This document shows, piece after piece, positions 19,648 through 29,478 of a DNA stretch of 64,000 bases. Under the pieces are notes generated by a model. That model was not told the origin of the DNA. It saw only the letters and a program-made list of their open reading frames with translations, and did not search any database. The stretch lies in assembly GCA_902594235.1 (NCBI GenBank), contig CACJLJ010000001.1, forward strand, positions 248,001-312,000, read 5' to 3'. This stretch comes from an uncultured Pelagibacteraceae bacterium (GTDB lineage Bacteria > Pseudomonadota > Alphaproteobacteria > Pelagibacterales > Pelagibacteraceae). A program made the position numbers and the translations under genes. Within the stretch, counting starts at the first letter, position 1. Every line of letters starts with the position of its first letter.

Positions 19648-20421
19648 TTAAATAAATTTTTTCATGTCTTTTAATGTTTTAAGCTCTAAACCATTTTCAA
19701 CTAAATTATATTTTATTGATTTAGCAGTTGCTAAAGAACTTAGATTATCGCCATGTATACATACAGAGTCTATTTCACAAGGTATTTGTTTTCCACTGTG
19801 ACAATTAAGCGACTGAGTTTTTACCATTTTTAAAACATGTTTTTGGGCTTGTTTTGGATCTGTAATTAAAGCATTTGGTTTTTTTCTAGATACTAAATTC
19901 CCATCGTCCTCATAGTTTCTATCAGCAAATATTTCGCAAGCAATTTTCATATCTAGTTTTTTTGCTGCTTCTTCCATTTTAGATCCAGTTGGAACTAAAT
20001 ATATTAAATCTTTACTTATTCCTTTTATTGTTTTTGCTAAAGTTGTGGCCAATTCTATATCTTCACACGCCATATTATTTAAAGCTCCATGTGGTTTCAT
20101 GTGAGATACATTCTCCCCATGTTTTAATGCTATTTTTTGAAGAATTTCATACTGATCGATAATAAGCTTTGTTATTTCAGAAGAACTTAGATTCATTCTT
20201 TCTCTTCCAAAATTTTCTGGATCATTAAAAGATGGATGAGCTCCAATACTTACGCCATTTTTTTTTGAAATTTTTATAACTTGACTCATGGTTTCCTCAT
20301 CTCCAGCATGATAGCCACACGCTACATTTGCTGAATTTACAATTTCTAATAAATCTGGGTCATGTTTATTTGAATGATGTTTTGATTTTTCACCTAAATC
20401 ACAATTTATATTAATTTCCAT
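19648..20421 (-). CDS. pxpA: 5-oxoprolinase subunit PxpA (LamB/YcsF family)
   Basis: Subunit of the ATP-dependent prokaryotic 5-oxoprolinase that opens 5-oxo-L-proline to glutamate. Family blocks: ININCDLGE at the N-terminus, ANVACGYHAGDEETM, GAHPSFNDPENFGRE, HMKPHGALNN, CEIFADRNYEDDGNLVSR and CIHGDN. The frame is open to 20445, but the family begins right before the INCDLGE strand, so I choose the ATG whose complement ends at 20421 (257 residues). It is divergent from pxpB-pxpC with only 27 bases between starts, so both directions share a tiny promoter region. Confidence 0.92.
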   Translation of the reverse strand: MEININCDLGEKSKHHSNKHDPDLLEIVNSANVACGYHAGDEETMSQVIKISKKNGVSIGAHPSFNDPENFGRERMNLSSSEITKLIIDQYEILQKIALKHGENVSHMKPHGALNNMACEDIELATTLAKTIKGISKDLIYLVPTGSKMEEAAKKLDMKIACEIFADRNYEDDGNLVSRKKPNALITDPKQAQKHVLKMVKTQSLNCHSGKQIPCEIDSVCIHGDNLSSLATAKSIKYNLVENGLELKTLKDMKKFI

Positions 20422-20448
20422 AGTCATAATTTCTAAGTATAACATGAC

Positions 20449-21123
20449 ATGATTAAAAATATATTAAATCTTGGTGACGCAGCTTTATATTGTGATTTTG
20501 GAAAAGATGTAAATCAAGAAACAAATATTCAAGTAATCAGATATTTTAAAAGTATTCAAAATGAAAATATAGAGGGTATAAATAATATTACCCCATCATA
20601 TAATAAACTTATAATCTCATTTGATTTAAAAAAAACAAATTTTAAAGATTTAAAAAATATTATTGAAAATTTATCCATTACTAACGTCAAAGATTTAGAA
20701 AATAAAAAAATTGAAATTCCAGTATGCACTCATGAAAATTTTTCTTTGGATATAAAAAGATTAGAACAGATTTTAAAAAAAAAACGTGAAAATATTTATG
20801 AAAATTTTTTTAATAAAGAATTTTTTTGTTATATGACTGGATTTATAGCAGGTATGCCATTTCTTGGAGATTTAGATGAAACTATGAGAGCAAAACGTCT
20901 TGAAACACCTAGAGTAAAAGTTCCAAAAGGGTCTGTTGGTTTAACTGAACAATTTGCAAATATCTATACTTTTGAGAGTCCTGGGGGATGGAATATTATA
21001 GGAAACACTCCTATAAATATTTTTGACAGCACTAAAGAAAAAGATCCAAATTTAATCTATCCAGGAGACATAATCACTTTTAAAGAAATTACAAAAGATC
21101 AATATCACAATTATCATGAATAA
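20449..21123 (+). CDS. pxpB: 5-oxoprolinase subunit PxpB (KipI-like)
   Basis: 224 residues. It begins NILNLGDAALYCDFGKDVN, the typical allophanate-hydrolase subunit 1 N-terminus, and contains GFIAGMPFLGDL, LETPRVKVPKGSVGL and the SPGGWNIIGNTP motif. It works with PxpC and PxpA. A TATAAC sequence at 20438-20443 lies 5 bases before the ATG with no Shine-Dalgarno, suggesting a leaderless message. It overlaps pxpC by 8 bases. Confidence 0.92.
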   Translation: MIKNILNLGDAALYCDFGKDVNQETNIQVIRYFKSIQNENIEGINNITPSYNKLIISFDLKKTNFKDLKNIIENLSITNVKDLENKKIEIPVCTHENFSLDIKRLEQILKKKRENIYENFFNKEFFCYMTGFIAGMPFLGDLDETMRAKRLETPRVKVPKGSVGLTEQFANIYTFESPGGWNIIGNTPINIFDSTKEKDPNLIYPGDIITFKEITKDQYHNYHE

Positions 21124-22060
21124 GAATTATTTTGAGATTATAAGAGCAGGAATAAATACAACTTTTCAAGATCAAGGAAGAAAAAACCTTTATCACATAG
21201 GCATACCCTTTAGTGGTGCTATGGATAACAGAAATTATTTATTAGCAAATAAACTAGTTGGAAATGAATTAGATCATCCAGTTATAGAATTTGCTTACCA
21301 GGGCCCTTTACTAAAATACAGCGGAAATAATATCAATATTGCAATTACTGGTGATATAAATTTTATGATTAAAAGAAATAATATCAATATAGATGGTAAA
21401 TGTTATCAAACATTTAATATTCAAAATGGTGATGAGATAGATATCATTTCAACAAACAAATCTGTTTATGGATATTTAGCTTTAGGTGGTGAAATAGATC
21501 TAAAATATCAATGGTCCAGCTGTTCAATTAATACTAAAGCTAACATAGGTGCAAATAATGGAAAAAAATTAGAAATGAGTCAAAAAATAAATATTTCAAA
21601 AATTGATAAAGATCTAAATAATAATAAATTAGATTACATAAATACAAAAATAGAAAATATACGAATAATCAAAGGGACTAATTTTGATTTCTTTTCTCAA
21701 GAGGGAAAAAAAATTTTTTTTGAAAAAGAGTTTATTGTATCTAAGTTATCTGACCGTATGGGTATGAGATTAGAGGGACCTAAAATTGAAAATATAGTCG
21801 ATACAAACATTAAATCTGAAGGATTGATAAAAGGTGTAATTCAGGTTCCAGCTGATGGTAATCCAATTATCATGTTATCTGATCATGGAACCATAGGTGG
21901 ATATCCTAAAATTGGAGTAGTCATTAGTGCAGACTACGATAAATTAGTACAACTTACTCCAGGATCAAAAATAAAATTCAAAGAAGTCGAATTATCTGAT
22001 GCAGAGACATTATTTAAATTGTATGAATTGGAAACTCAAAATTTAATTTCTAGAATTTAA
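21116..22060 (+). CDS. pxpC: 5-oxoprolinase subunit PxpC (KipA-like)
   Basis: 314 residues of the allophanate-hydrolase subunit 2 family (cyclophilin-like fold). Typical stretches: IRAGINTTFQDQGRKNLYHIGIP, SGAMDNRNYLLANKLVGN, YLALGGEID, and late SDRMGMRLEGP, GVIQVPADGNPIIMLSDHGTIGGYPKIG. It is translationally coupled to pxpB (8-base overlap) and to the following permease (1-base overlap). Confidence 0.93.
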   Translation: MNKNYFEIIRAGINTTFQDQGRKNLYHIGIPFSGAMDNRNYLLANKLVGNELDHPVIEFAYQGPLLKYSGNNINIAITGDINFMIKRNNINIDGKCYQTFNIQNGDEIDIISTNKSVYGYLALGGEIDLKYQWSSCSINTKANIGANNGKKLEMSQKINISKIDKDLNNNKLDYINTKIENIRIIKGTNFDFFSQEGKKIFFEKEFIVSKLSDRMGMRLEGPKIENIVDTNIKSEGLIKGVIQVPADGNPIIMLSDHGTIGGYPKIGVVISADYDKLVQLTPGSKIKFKEVELSDAETLFKLYELETQNLISRI

Positions 22061-22938
22061 TGAATTTAATAAAAAATTTACCTGGTCCTTTCTTAGTCTT
22101 TTTAGGAGCAGTAAGTTTAAGTTTTGGTGGACTGATTGTTAAATCTTTTGAAGGCGCAACTTTATGGCAGATATTATTTTGGCGATCATTTTTTTTCTCC
22201 ATTACAGTTTTGGTTTTTTTAATAATTACTTACAAAAAAAAATTATTTAATTCATTTTACTTATCTGGACTTCCAGGATTTATTGCAGGAGTAATTTTGT
22301 CTTTAGGTTTTTGTGGGTATGTAGTAGCCATGTATAGTACTACTGTAGCAAATACTAATTTTATAATTTCACTACAAATTTTATTTTTAGCAGTTTTTGG
22401 ATATTTTTTTTTAAAAGAAAAAATTTCTCCTATAACACTATTTTCAATAATTTTAGCAATGGCTGGTGTTTTAATCATGGTTGGAAATTCCTTAACTCCT
22501 GGAGAGTTAACTGGAAATTTGGCAGCTTTTTCTATGCCCATTACATTTGCAATATTAATTATTGTTGTAAGAAAATATCCTTCAATTGACATGGTGCCCG
22601 CACAATTTGTAGCGGGTATATGTTGCTGCATTATTGGATACATCCTCTCGAATAAAATTATGATTTCTTATCATGATATTTTTTTAGGTTTCTTAGCTGG
22701 TTTTTTCCAAATTGGATTTGGATTTATTTTTATTACCATTGGTGCAAGAACTACGCCGTCTGCAATGGTTGGTGTTATAATGCTATCCGAATCTGTTTTG
22801 GGACCTTTATGGGCATTTTTATTTGTTAGCGAAAGACCTTCAATTTTTAGTTTAATTGGAGGAGCCACAATACTTTTAGCTGTTTTAATACAGTTTTATA
22901 CACTTATGAAAAAAAGTGAAAAAACTATTTCTCATTGA
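22060..22938 (+). CDS. DMT superfamily (EamA) permease
   Basis: 292 residues with about ten hydrophobic helices in two EamA repeats; the repeat signature appears as TTVANTNFIISLQILFLAVFGYFFLKE in the first half and ARTTPSAMVGVIMLSESVLGPLWAFLFVSE in the second. The start overlaps the pxpC stop (TAATG), so it belongs to the 5-oxoprolinase operon; transport of 5-oxoproline or a gamma-glutamyl compound is a reasonable but untested guess. The direction of transport is not predictable. The glycine riboswitch lies just downstream. Confidence 0.85.
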   Translation: MNLIKNLPGPFLVFLGAVSLSFGGLIVKSFEGATLWQILFWRSFFFSITVLVFLIITYKKKLFNSFYLSGLPGFIAGVILSLGFCGYVVAMYSTTVANTNFIISLQILFLAVFGYFFLKEKISPITLFSIILAMAGVLIMVGNSLTPGELTGNLAAFSMPITFAILIIVVRKYPSIDMVPAQFVAGICCCIIGYILSNKIMISYHDIFLGFLAGFFQIGFGFIFITIGARTTPSAMVGVIMLSESVLGPLWAFLFVSERPSIFSLIGGATILLAVLIQFYTLMKKSEKTISH

Positions 22939-22968
22939 CATATCCAACTACTTGTAAGATTATACCTT

Positions 22969-23128
22969 TACGGGAGAGACTACAAAAGATAGTAGCGCCG
23001 AAGGAGCAACCACCCAGGAATCTCTCAGGCAAAAAGGACCGTAGCATATTAACTCTGGAAAGAGATTAAATTCTCGCCGAAGGAGCAAAACTCTCAGGCA
23101 AATATACAGATGGGTACTTAGAGTTAAT
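22969..23128 (+). ncRNA. Tandem glycine riboswitch (gcvT element)
   Basis: Two successive glycine aptamers. Aptamer I spans 22969-23043: its P1 pairs TACGG (22969-22973) with CCGTA (23039-23043) and its core contains GCGCCGAAGGAGCAA (22995-23009) and CTCTCAGGC (23022-23030). Aptamer II spans 23048-23128: core CGCCGAAGGAGCAA (23075-23088) and CTCTCAGGCA (23091-23100). ATTAACTCT (23048-23056) pairs perfectly with AGAGTTAAT (23120-23128), the bases directly before the gcvT ATG at 23129. There is no terminator between aptamer and gene, so control is probably translational. SAR11 glycine riboswitches are already known in the literature. Confidence 0.95.
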
Positions 23129-24235
23129 ATGGAAACAAAAAAAACATCGCTGTACCAATTACACAAAGATAGTAATGCAAAGTTTGTTGAATTTGCAGGA
23201 TATGAAATGCCAATTCAATATTCCGAGGGCATTGTAGAAGAGCATAAATTCACAAGAAATCACTCTGGTATTTTTGATGTTTCACATATGGGTCAATTAT
23301 TCATTTATGGTGGCGAGGATTTAATTAAAGATTTAGAAAAAATCTTTCCATTAGATTTGAAAAATTTAAAATTAAATCATTCAAAATACAGTTTCTTAAT
23401 GGATAAAGATGCTGGTATACATGACGATTTAATAATTACAAAAATTGATGAGGGTTTTTTAATTATTCTTAATGCAGCATGTAAAGACAATGATTTTAAG
23501 ATTTTAAAGGAATTGTTAAACGAAAAGCACAAAATGGTTTTGGATGTAAATAGATCCTTAATAGCAATTCAGGGACCAAAATCGTCACTAATACTAAATG
23601 AAATTGTTGATGGAGTAAAAAATCTAAATTTTATGTCAGGAAATTGGTTCTTATTTGAAAATCAGAAAGTATACATTACTCGATCCGGGTATACAGGTGA
23701 AGATGGTTTTGAGATATCGATCCCGAATAATTTTGCAGATAAATTAACTAGAGTATTAATCAATAAAGGTTCTAAGTTAGTAGGATTAGGAGCAAGAGAC
23801 ACTCTAAGGTTAGAAGCTGGTTTATGTTTATACGGCCATGACCTTGATAAAGATAAAACTCCAGTAGAAGCAAATTTAAAGTGGGCAATCTCAAAAGAAA
23901 GAATATCTAAAGGAGACTTTATAGGCTCTGATATAATTATTAAACAATTAACTGATGGTGTAAGCAAGATTAGAGTTGGAATAAAACCTGAAGGAAGAAT
24001 AATAGCAAGAGAAAAAACAAAAATATTCAATCAATCAGATGTTCTTATTGGAGAAATCACTAGTGGTACATTTGGACCAAGTGTTAATGGACCTGTGGCA
24101 ATGGGTTATGTGGAAAATGAATTTTCAAAAAAAAATACTAAAGTATTTTTAGAGGTAAGAGGTAAAAAACATGCAGCAAGTATTTGTAGTCTACCATTTT
24201 ATAAAAAAAGTTATGTGAAAGGAGCTAACCAATGA
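23129..24235 (+). CDS. gcvT: Glycine cleavage system T protein (aminomethyltransferase)
   Basis: Transfers the methylene group from aminomethyl-lipoyl GcvH to tetrahydrofolate, releasing ammonia. 368 residues: an N-terminal [25 protein letters not shown], then [12 protein letters not shown], the folate-domain blocks AIQGPKS and [33 protein letters not shown], and a C-terminal barrel [21 protein letters not shown]. First gene after the riboswitch; overlaps gcvH by 4 bases. Confidence 0.97.
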   Translation: METKKTSLYQLHKDSNAKFVEFAGYEMPIQYSEGIVEEHKFTRNHSGIFDVSHMGQLFIYGGEDLIKDLEKIFPLDLKNLKLNHSKYSFLMDKDAGIHDDLIITKIDEGFLIILNAACKDNDFKILKELLNEKHKMVLDVNRSLIAIQGPKSSLILNEIVDGVKNLNFMSGNWFLFENQKVYITRSGYTGEDGFEISIPNNFADKLTRVLINKGSKLVGLGARDTLRLEAGLCLYGHDLDKDKTPVEANLKWAISKERISKGDFIGSDIIIKQLTDGVSKIRVGIKPEGRIIAREKTKIFNQSDVLIGEITSGTFGPSVNGPVAMGYVENEFSKKNTKVFLEVRGKKHAASICSLPFYKKSYVKGANQ

Positions 24236-24612
24236 GTGAAGTAAAATATTCAAAAGAACATGAATGGATAAAATTAGAGGGCGATGTTGCAACAATTGGT
24301 ATAACAAAGCATGCAACGGAGATGTTAGGAGATATAGTGTTTGCAGAGTTGCCTGAAAAAGGCTCTAGTGTAGAAAAAGATGGAACAGCTGGAGTTGTAG
24401 AGTCGACGAAAGCAGCTAGTGATGTATACACTCCTGTTAGTGGTGAAATAGTTGATACAAATCAAGCCATAGTAGATGATCCATCAAAAATTAATCAAGA
24501 TCCTGAGAATTCAGCATGGTTTTTTAAACTTAAAATAAAAGATCCATCTGAAATGGACACATTAATGAATAAAGATGATTACGATAAATTTGCCAAGGAG
24601 ACGTCAGCATAA
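24232..24612 (+). CDS. gcvH: Glycine cleavage system H protein
   Basis: Lipoyl carrier protein shuttling the aminomethyl intermediate between GcvP, GcvT and the dihydrolipoyl dehydrogenase. 126 residues; the lipoylated lysine is Lys60 in [12 protein letters not shown], and the [18 protein letters not shown]-terminus is typical. Its end overlaps the gcvP start by one base (TAATG). AGGAG is present before gcvP inside its coding end (AAGGAGACG). Confidence 0.97.
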   Translation: MSEVKYSKEHEWIKLEGDVATIGITKHATEMLGDIVFAELPEKGSSVEKDGTAGVVESTKAASDVYTPVSGEIVDTNQAIVDDPSKINQDPENSAWFFKLKIKDPSEMDTLMNKDDYDKFAKETSA

Positions 24613-27482
24613 TGTTACCGAATTCTGAAAAAGATTTTTTAAAAAGACACATTGGACCCTCTAAAGAAGACCAATTAAAAATGTTAAAAGAATTAAATTA
24701 TCAGTCACTAGATGACTTAATTGACAGCACGGTTCCAGAAAAAATAAAGTTTAAAGGTGAACTAAATATCGGTGAGTCGAATTCTGAATATGAGGCGCTA
24801 AGAAAATTAAGATCAATTTCAAAGAAAAATCAAGTTTACTCAAATTTTATTGGTATGGGTTATTATGGAACTTATACACCATACGTAATTTTAAGAAATA
24901 TATTAGAAAATCCAGGCTGGTATACTTCGTATACACCTTATCAGCCTGAGGTAGCTCAAGGAAGACTTGAGATGTTATTGAACTTTCAACAAATGATTGT
25001 TGACTTTACGGGAATGGATATTGCCAATGCCTCTCTGTTAGATGAAGGCACAGCAGCAGCAGAGGCCATGGGATTAAGTCACAGATTAAATAAAAAAGAT
25101 AGTAATTTAGTTTTTGTTTCTGAGGACTGTCATCCTCAAACAATAAATGTAATTCAAACAAGAGCAGAACCAATGGGGTTAAAAGTTTTAGTTGGTAAAG
25201 AAAATGAAGTTTTAGACCAGTTAAAGGAAGATTTAGTTTGCGGGATTTTACAATACCCTGGAACTTTAGGAGATATTAAGGATCCAAGTGAAGCAATTAG
25301 TAAAATTCACAAAAAGAATGGTAAGGCTGTATTGGCTTGTGATTTGTTAGCATTGGCAAAACTTAAAACACCAAGAGAGCTTGGTGCTGACATTGCAGTT
25401 GGAAGCTCCCAAAGATTTGGTATTCCAATGGGATATGGAGGTCCACACGCAGCTTTTTTTGCAACAAAGGATGAGTACAAAAGATCAATGCCTGGAAGGA
25501 TTGTCGGTGTATCAGTTGATAGACATGGAAATAAGGCTTATAGATTATCCTTACAAACCAGGGAGCAACATATCAGAAGAGATAAAGCGACAAGTAATAT
25601 TTGTACTGCTCAGGCTTTATTAGCAATTGTTTCAGCAGCATATGCTATTTATCATGGTCCAGAAGGAATAAGGAATATTTCTGAAAGAGTTTCTCAATTA
25701 GCAAAAAGTTTTGCTGATAAAATAAAACAATCTGGATATGAACTTTACTCTAATTATTTTTTTGATACTGTTACAATTATTACAAAAGAAAAAACTGATC
25801 AAATTTATAAAAATGCTTTAAATCAAAAAGTAAATATAAGAAAAGTAAATTCCGAAATGCTTGCAGTTTCTTTTGATGAGAGAAAAAATGTTTATAGAGT
25901 AAATCAACTATTAAAAATTTTTAATGCAGCAGAATCAATCAAAAAAGAGGATCCTTCAGTAAGTTTACCCAATTTACCAAAGAATTTATTTAGAACTTCA
26001 AAATATTTAGAACACCCAGTTTTCAATTCATATCATTCAGAAACTGAAATGCTTAGATATCTAAAAAGATTAGAGGATAAGGATATAGCATTAAATAGAA
26101 CTATGATAGCACTTGGCTCATGCACAATGAAGTTAAATGCTGCTGCAGAAATGATACCAATTTCTTGGAAAGAATTTGCAGAGCCTCATCCGTTTGTTCC
26201 AATTGAACAAATGGAAGGATTTAGAGACTTATTTACTGATCTAAAAAATTGGTTGCGATCAATAACTGGTTTTTCAGGTGTTTCTTTACAACCTAACGCA
26301 GGTGCTCAAGGTGAATATGCAGGTTTAATGGTTATCAGAAAGTATCACTTAGATAGAGGTGAGGCTAATCGTAATATATGTTTAATTCCAAGTTCAGCAC
26401 ATGGCACTAATCCAGCAAGTGCACAAATGGTTGGAATGAAAGTGGTTGTCATAAATTGTGATAAAGAGGGAAATGTTGATTTTGATGACTTAAAGAAAAA
26501 AGCAGAGCAACATTCTGAAAACCTTGGGGCATTAATGGTAACTTATCCATCTACGCATGGAGTTTTTGAAGAAAAAATAAGTGATATTTGTGAGTTAGTT
26601 CATAAACATGGTGGCCAAGTCTACATGGATGGAGCAAATTTAAACGCCTTAGTTGGAGTTGCAAAACCTGGAAATTTTGGTCCGGACGTTTGTCATATTA
26701 ATTTACATAAAACATTCTGTATTCCTCATGGCGGGGGAGGACCTGGAATGGGACCTATTGCTTGTAAAAAACATTTACAAGTTTATCTGCCTAATCATCC
26801 AGTAATAAAAGATTGTGGACCAACGACTGGAATTGGAGCCGTATCAGCAGCTCCTTGGGGTAGCTCAAGTATTCTTTCAATTTCTTGGATGTATATTAAA
26901 ATGATGGGATCAGCAGGATTAAAGCTTGCTACTCAAGTTGCAATATTAAACGCGAATTATATTGCTCATAGACTAAAAGATCACTTCCCAATTTTGTATA
27001 AAGGTTCAAATGGTAATGTTGCACACGAATGTATTATAGATATTAGAAATATTAAATCAGAAACAGGAGTAACAGAAGAAGATATCGCAAAAAGATTAAT
27101 TGATTTTGGATTTCATGCACCGACTATGTCATGGCCTGTAGCTGGCACTATGATGATAGAGCCAACTGAAAGTGAAGGTTTATCGGAGCTCGATAGATTT
27201 TGTGATACTTTAATTAAGATTAAACAAGAGATAGATAAGATTAAATCTGGTGAATTTGATAAAGTTGATAATCCAATAAAAAATGCTCCTCATACAGACT
27301 CTGAGCTTGCATCTGATAATTGGGAACACAAATACACTAGACAAGAAGCAGCTTATCCAGCTAAATTTTTAAAAGCTAATAAATTTTGGCCACCAGTTGC
27401 AAGAGTAGACAACGTATATGGTGATAAAAATATTTTTTGTACATGCCCAAGTATGGATGAATTCAAAGAGGATGCAGCATAG
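24612..27482 (+). CDS. gcvP: Glycine dehydrogenase (decarboxylating), single-chain GcvP
   Basis: PLP enzyme that decarboxylates glycine. 956 residues, the full-length fused form rather than split GcvPA/GcvPB. The PLP lysine is Lys700 in NLHKTFCIPHGGGGPG. Other blocks: an N-terminal RHIGPSKEDQLKML, the inner GMGYYGTYTPYVILRNILENPGWYT and the C-terminal PVARVDNVYGDKNIFCTCP. It completes the gcvTHP set; the L protein is not in this window. The next gene starts only 6 bases after its stop. Confidence 0.98.
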   Translation: MLPNSEKDFLKRHIGPSKEDQLKMLKELNYQSLDDLIDSTVPEKIKFKGELNIGESNSEYEALRKLRSISKKNQVYSNFIGMGYYGTYTPYVILRNILENPGWYTSYTPYQPEVAQGRLEMLLNFQQMIVDFTGMDIANASLLDEGTAAAEAMGLSHRLNKKDSNLVFVSEDCHPQTINVIQTRAEPMGLKVLVGKENEVLDQLKEDLVCGILQYPGTLGDIKDPSEAISKIHKKNGKAVLACDLLALAKLKTPRELGADIAVGSSQRFGIPMGYGGPHAAFFATKDEYKRSMPGRIVGVSVDRHGNKAYRLSLQTREQHIRRDKATSNICTAQALLAIVSAAYAIYHGPEGIRNISERVSQLAKSFADKIKQSGYELYSNYFFDTVTIITKEKTDQIYKNALNQKVNIRKVNSEMLAVSFDERKNVYRVNQLLKIFNAAESIKKEDPSVSLPNLPKNLFRTSKYLEHPVFNSYHSETEMLRYLKRLEDKDIALNRTMIALGSCTMKLNAAAEMIPISWKEFAEPHPFVPIEQMEGFRDLFTDLKNWLRSITGFSGVSLQPNAGAQGEYAGLMVIRKYHLDRGEANRNICLIPSSAHGTNPASAQMVGMKVVVINCDKEGNVDFDDLKKKAEQHSENLGALMVTYPSTHGVFEEKISDICELVHKHGGQVYMDGANLNALVGVAKPGNFGPDVCHINLHKTFCIPHGGGGPGMGPIACKKHLQVYLPNHPVIKDCGPTTGIGAVSAAPWGSSSILSISWMYIKMMGSAGLKLATQVAILNANYIAHRLKDHFPILYKGSNGNVAHECIIDIRNIKSETGVTEEDIAKRLIDFGFHAPTMSWPVAGTMMIEPTESEGLSELDRFCDTLIKIKQEIDKIKSGEFDKVDNPIKNAPHTDSELASDNWEHKYTRQEAAYPAKFLKANKFWPPVARVDNVYGDKNIFCTCPSMDEFKEDAA

Positions 27483-27488
27483 CAATTA

Positions 27489-28727
27489 ATGAAAATTGCT
27501 GTTGTTGGTTCAGGAATCTCAGGTTTAAGCGCTGCATATTATCTATCAAAAAAACATCATGTTGATTTATTTGAAAAAGGAAATCATTTTGGAGGTCATT
27601 CACACACAATAGATCTAAACATTGGTACTAAAAAAGTTGCCGTAGATATTGGATTTATTGTTTTTAATTTTAGAACATATCCAAATTTAGTTAAATTTTT
27701 TAATGAAAATAAAATTGAATTAGAAAAAAGCGATATGTCTTTCTCTGTTTCATTAAGAAATACAATGTTTGAGTATTGTGGCAAAGGATTAAATGGCATA
27801 TTTGCAAACAGATCTAATTTATTTAATCCTAAATTCTTAAGAATGTTTTATGATATAATTCAATTTTACAAAAAGTGTGATACTTTTGATAAGTTTAATG
27901 AAAATGTAACACTTGGTAATTTTTTAGAGAAAGAAAAACTCTCAAAAGAATTTATAAATTACCACTTAATTCCTATGGTTTCTGCTATTTGGTCTATGCC
28001 TCCTTACGAAGCAAATCAAATGCCATTAAATTTTTTTTTAAAATTTTTTCAAAATCACGGATTATTTAAATTAAGAAATAGACCTCAATGGTACACAATT
28101 AAAAACAGAAGTAGATCTTATGTGCAAAATATTCTTTCAAAGATAAGTGGAGAACACTTTAAAAATTATGCTGTTAACAAAATCAAAAGTAAATCCTCAG
28201 GTATAGATTTATTTTATGGTGGAGAAAGCGAGTTTTTTAATTATGATAAAGTTGTTATAGCAACTCATGCTGATGAAGCACTGTCCTTAATTGATAATCC
28301 AACTAATGAGGAAAGAGAAATTTTATCAAAGTTTAGTTATAGAGAAAATGTTGCCTATATTCACACAGACAAGAAAGCAATGCCTAAAAATAAAAAAACA
28401 TGGAGTTCATGGAATTCATCTTTGAAAAAAGATGAGATTGAAAAAAGTTCAATTACATACTGGTTAAATTTATTACAAAATTTAAAATGTGATGAGAATA
28501 TATTTCTTACTTTAAATCCCTATTATGAAATAGATCAATCAAAGATATTAAAAAAAGTAAGATTTACCCATCCATACTTTGATCAGTTAGCACTAGATCA
28601 TCAGAGCAAACTTGATAATTTACAAAATAAAAGAAATATTCTTTTTTGTGGTAGTTATTTTGGTTACGGTTTTCATGAAGATGGAATAAAATCATCTATT
28701 GAAATGCTAAAAAACCTTAATGATTAG
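27489..28727 (+). CDS. FAD-dependent amine-oxidase-fold oxidoreductase of a lipid-modification cluster
   Basis: 412 residues. The dinucleotide-binding motif VGSGISGLSAAYYL is at residues 6-19, then FEKGNHFGGHSHTID, DIGFIVFN, and a C-terminal FAD block FCGSYFGYGFHEDGI. This subgroup of flavin amine oxidases is often linked to DUF1365 and CFA-family genes. In Rhodobacter sphaeroides a fatty-acid desaturase of this kind (UfaD) takes part in furan fatty acid synthesis; equivalence here is inferred from domain order, not proven. It starts 6 bases after gcvP and overlaps the DUF1365 gene by 8 bases. Confidence 0.82.
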   Translation: MKIAVVGSGISGLSAAYYLSKKHHVDLFEKGNHFGGHSHTIDLNIGTKKVAVDIGFIVFNFRTYPNLVKFFNENKIELEKSDMSFSVSLRNTMFEYCGKGLNGIFANRSNLFNPKFLRMFYDIIQFYKKCDTFDKFNENVTLGNFLEKEKLSKEFINYHLIPMVSAIWSMPPYEANQMPLNFFLKFFQNHGLFKLRNRPQWYTIKNRSRSYVQNILSKISGEHFKNYAVNKIKSKSSGIDLFYGGESEFFNYDKVVIATHADEALSLIDNPTNEEREILSKFSYRENVAYIHTDKKAMPKNKKTWSSWNSSLKKDEIEKSSITYWLNLLQNLKCDENIFLTLNPYYEIDQSKILKKVRFTHPYFDQLALDHQSKLDNLQNKRNILFCGSYFGYGFHEDGIKSSIEMLKNLND

Positions 28728-29478
28728 TTCAATTTATAACGGTACAGTTGTTCACAAAAGATTCAAACCAAGGATACATTTTTTTAGATATAAAGTATTT
28801 TCACTTTTAATTGATTTATCAGAGTTAAGTACTTTAGATAAAAAAATTAATTTCTTTTCTTACAATAGATTTAACCTTATTAGTTTTTTTGATAAAGATC
28901 ACGGTGAGAGAGATGGAACATCTCTTATTGAGTGGGTAAAAAAAAATTTAAGAGAAAACAATATAGATGCTGAAGAAATTAAGATTAAACTTTTATGCTA
29001 TCCAAGAATTTTAGGGTATGTATTTAATCCTTTAAGTATTTTTTATATTTATAATAATAATGAAAAGTTAATTTCAATATTATATGAGGTTAAAAATACA
29101 TTTGGAGAACAGCATACTTATGTTTTTAAAATTGAAAATGATAATCTTTTACAACATAATTGTGAAAAAAAATTTCATGTTTCACCATTTATTGAAATGA
29201 ACTGTAATTATTTTTTTAGAATATTAAAACCTTCAGAAAAAATATCAGTCATAATTGATCAATATCAATCAAATGAGAAAATACTATTTGCTTCTCAAGA
29301 TGGTAAAAGAGCAGATCTCACAAGTGCAGAATTAATGAAATCGTATTTAAAACATCCATTAATGACCTTTAAAATTATTTTAGCGATACATTTTGAAGCG
29401 TTTAAATTATGGGCTAAAGGAATAAAATTTATTAAAAAAAAATTAAAAATTAGAAATAATATAACTTTTGAGAATTAA
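28720..29478 (+). CDS. DUF1365 family protein
   Basis: 252 residues, matching DUF1365: an N-terminal IYNGTVVHKRFKPRIHFFRYKVFSLLIDL, FDKDHGERDGTSLIEWV, YPRILGYVFNPLSIFYIY, YEVKNTFGEQHTYVF and KKFHVSPFIEM. The catalytic role is not established; the family almost always sits with the FAD oxidoreductase and CFA-type methyltransferase, which implies a shared lipid substrate. Overlaps both neighbours (8 bases and 1 base), so all three are co-translated. Confidence 0.85.
   Translation: MISSIYNGTVVHKRFKPRIHFFRYKVFSLLIDLSELSTLDKKINFFSYNRFNLISFFDKDHGERDGTSLIEWVKKNLRENNIDAEEIKIKLLCYPRILGYVFNPLSIFYIYNNNEKLISILYEVKNTFGEQHTYVFKIENDNLLQHNCEKKFHVSPFIEMNCNYFFRILKPSEKISVIIDQYQSNEKILFASQDGKRADLTSAELMKSYLKHPLMTFKIILAIHFEAFKLWAKGIKFIKKKLKIRNNITFEN

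Noticed and set aside
22257-22643. Minus-strand 128-residue frame inside the DMT permease gene
   Set aside because: Antisense shadow of a strongly supported membrane protein gene.
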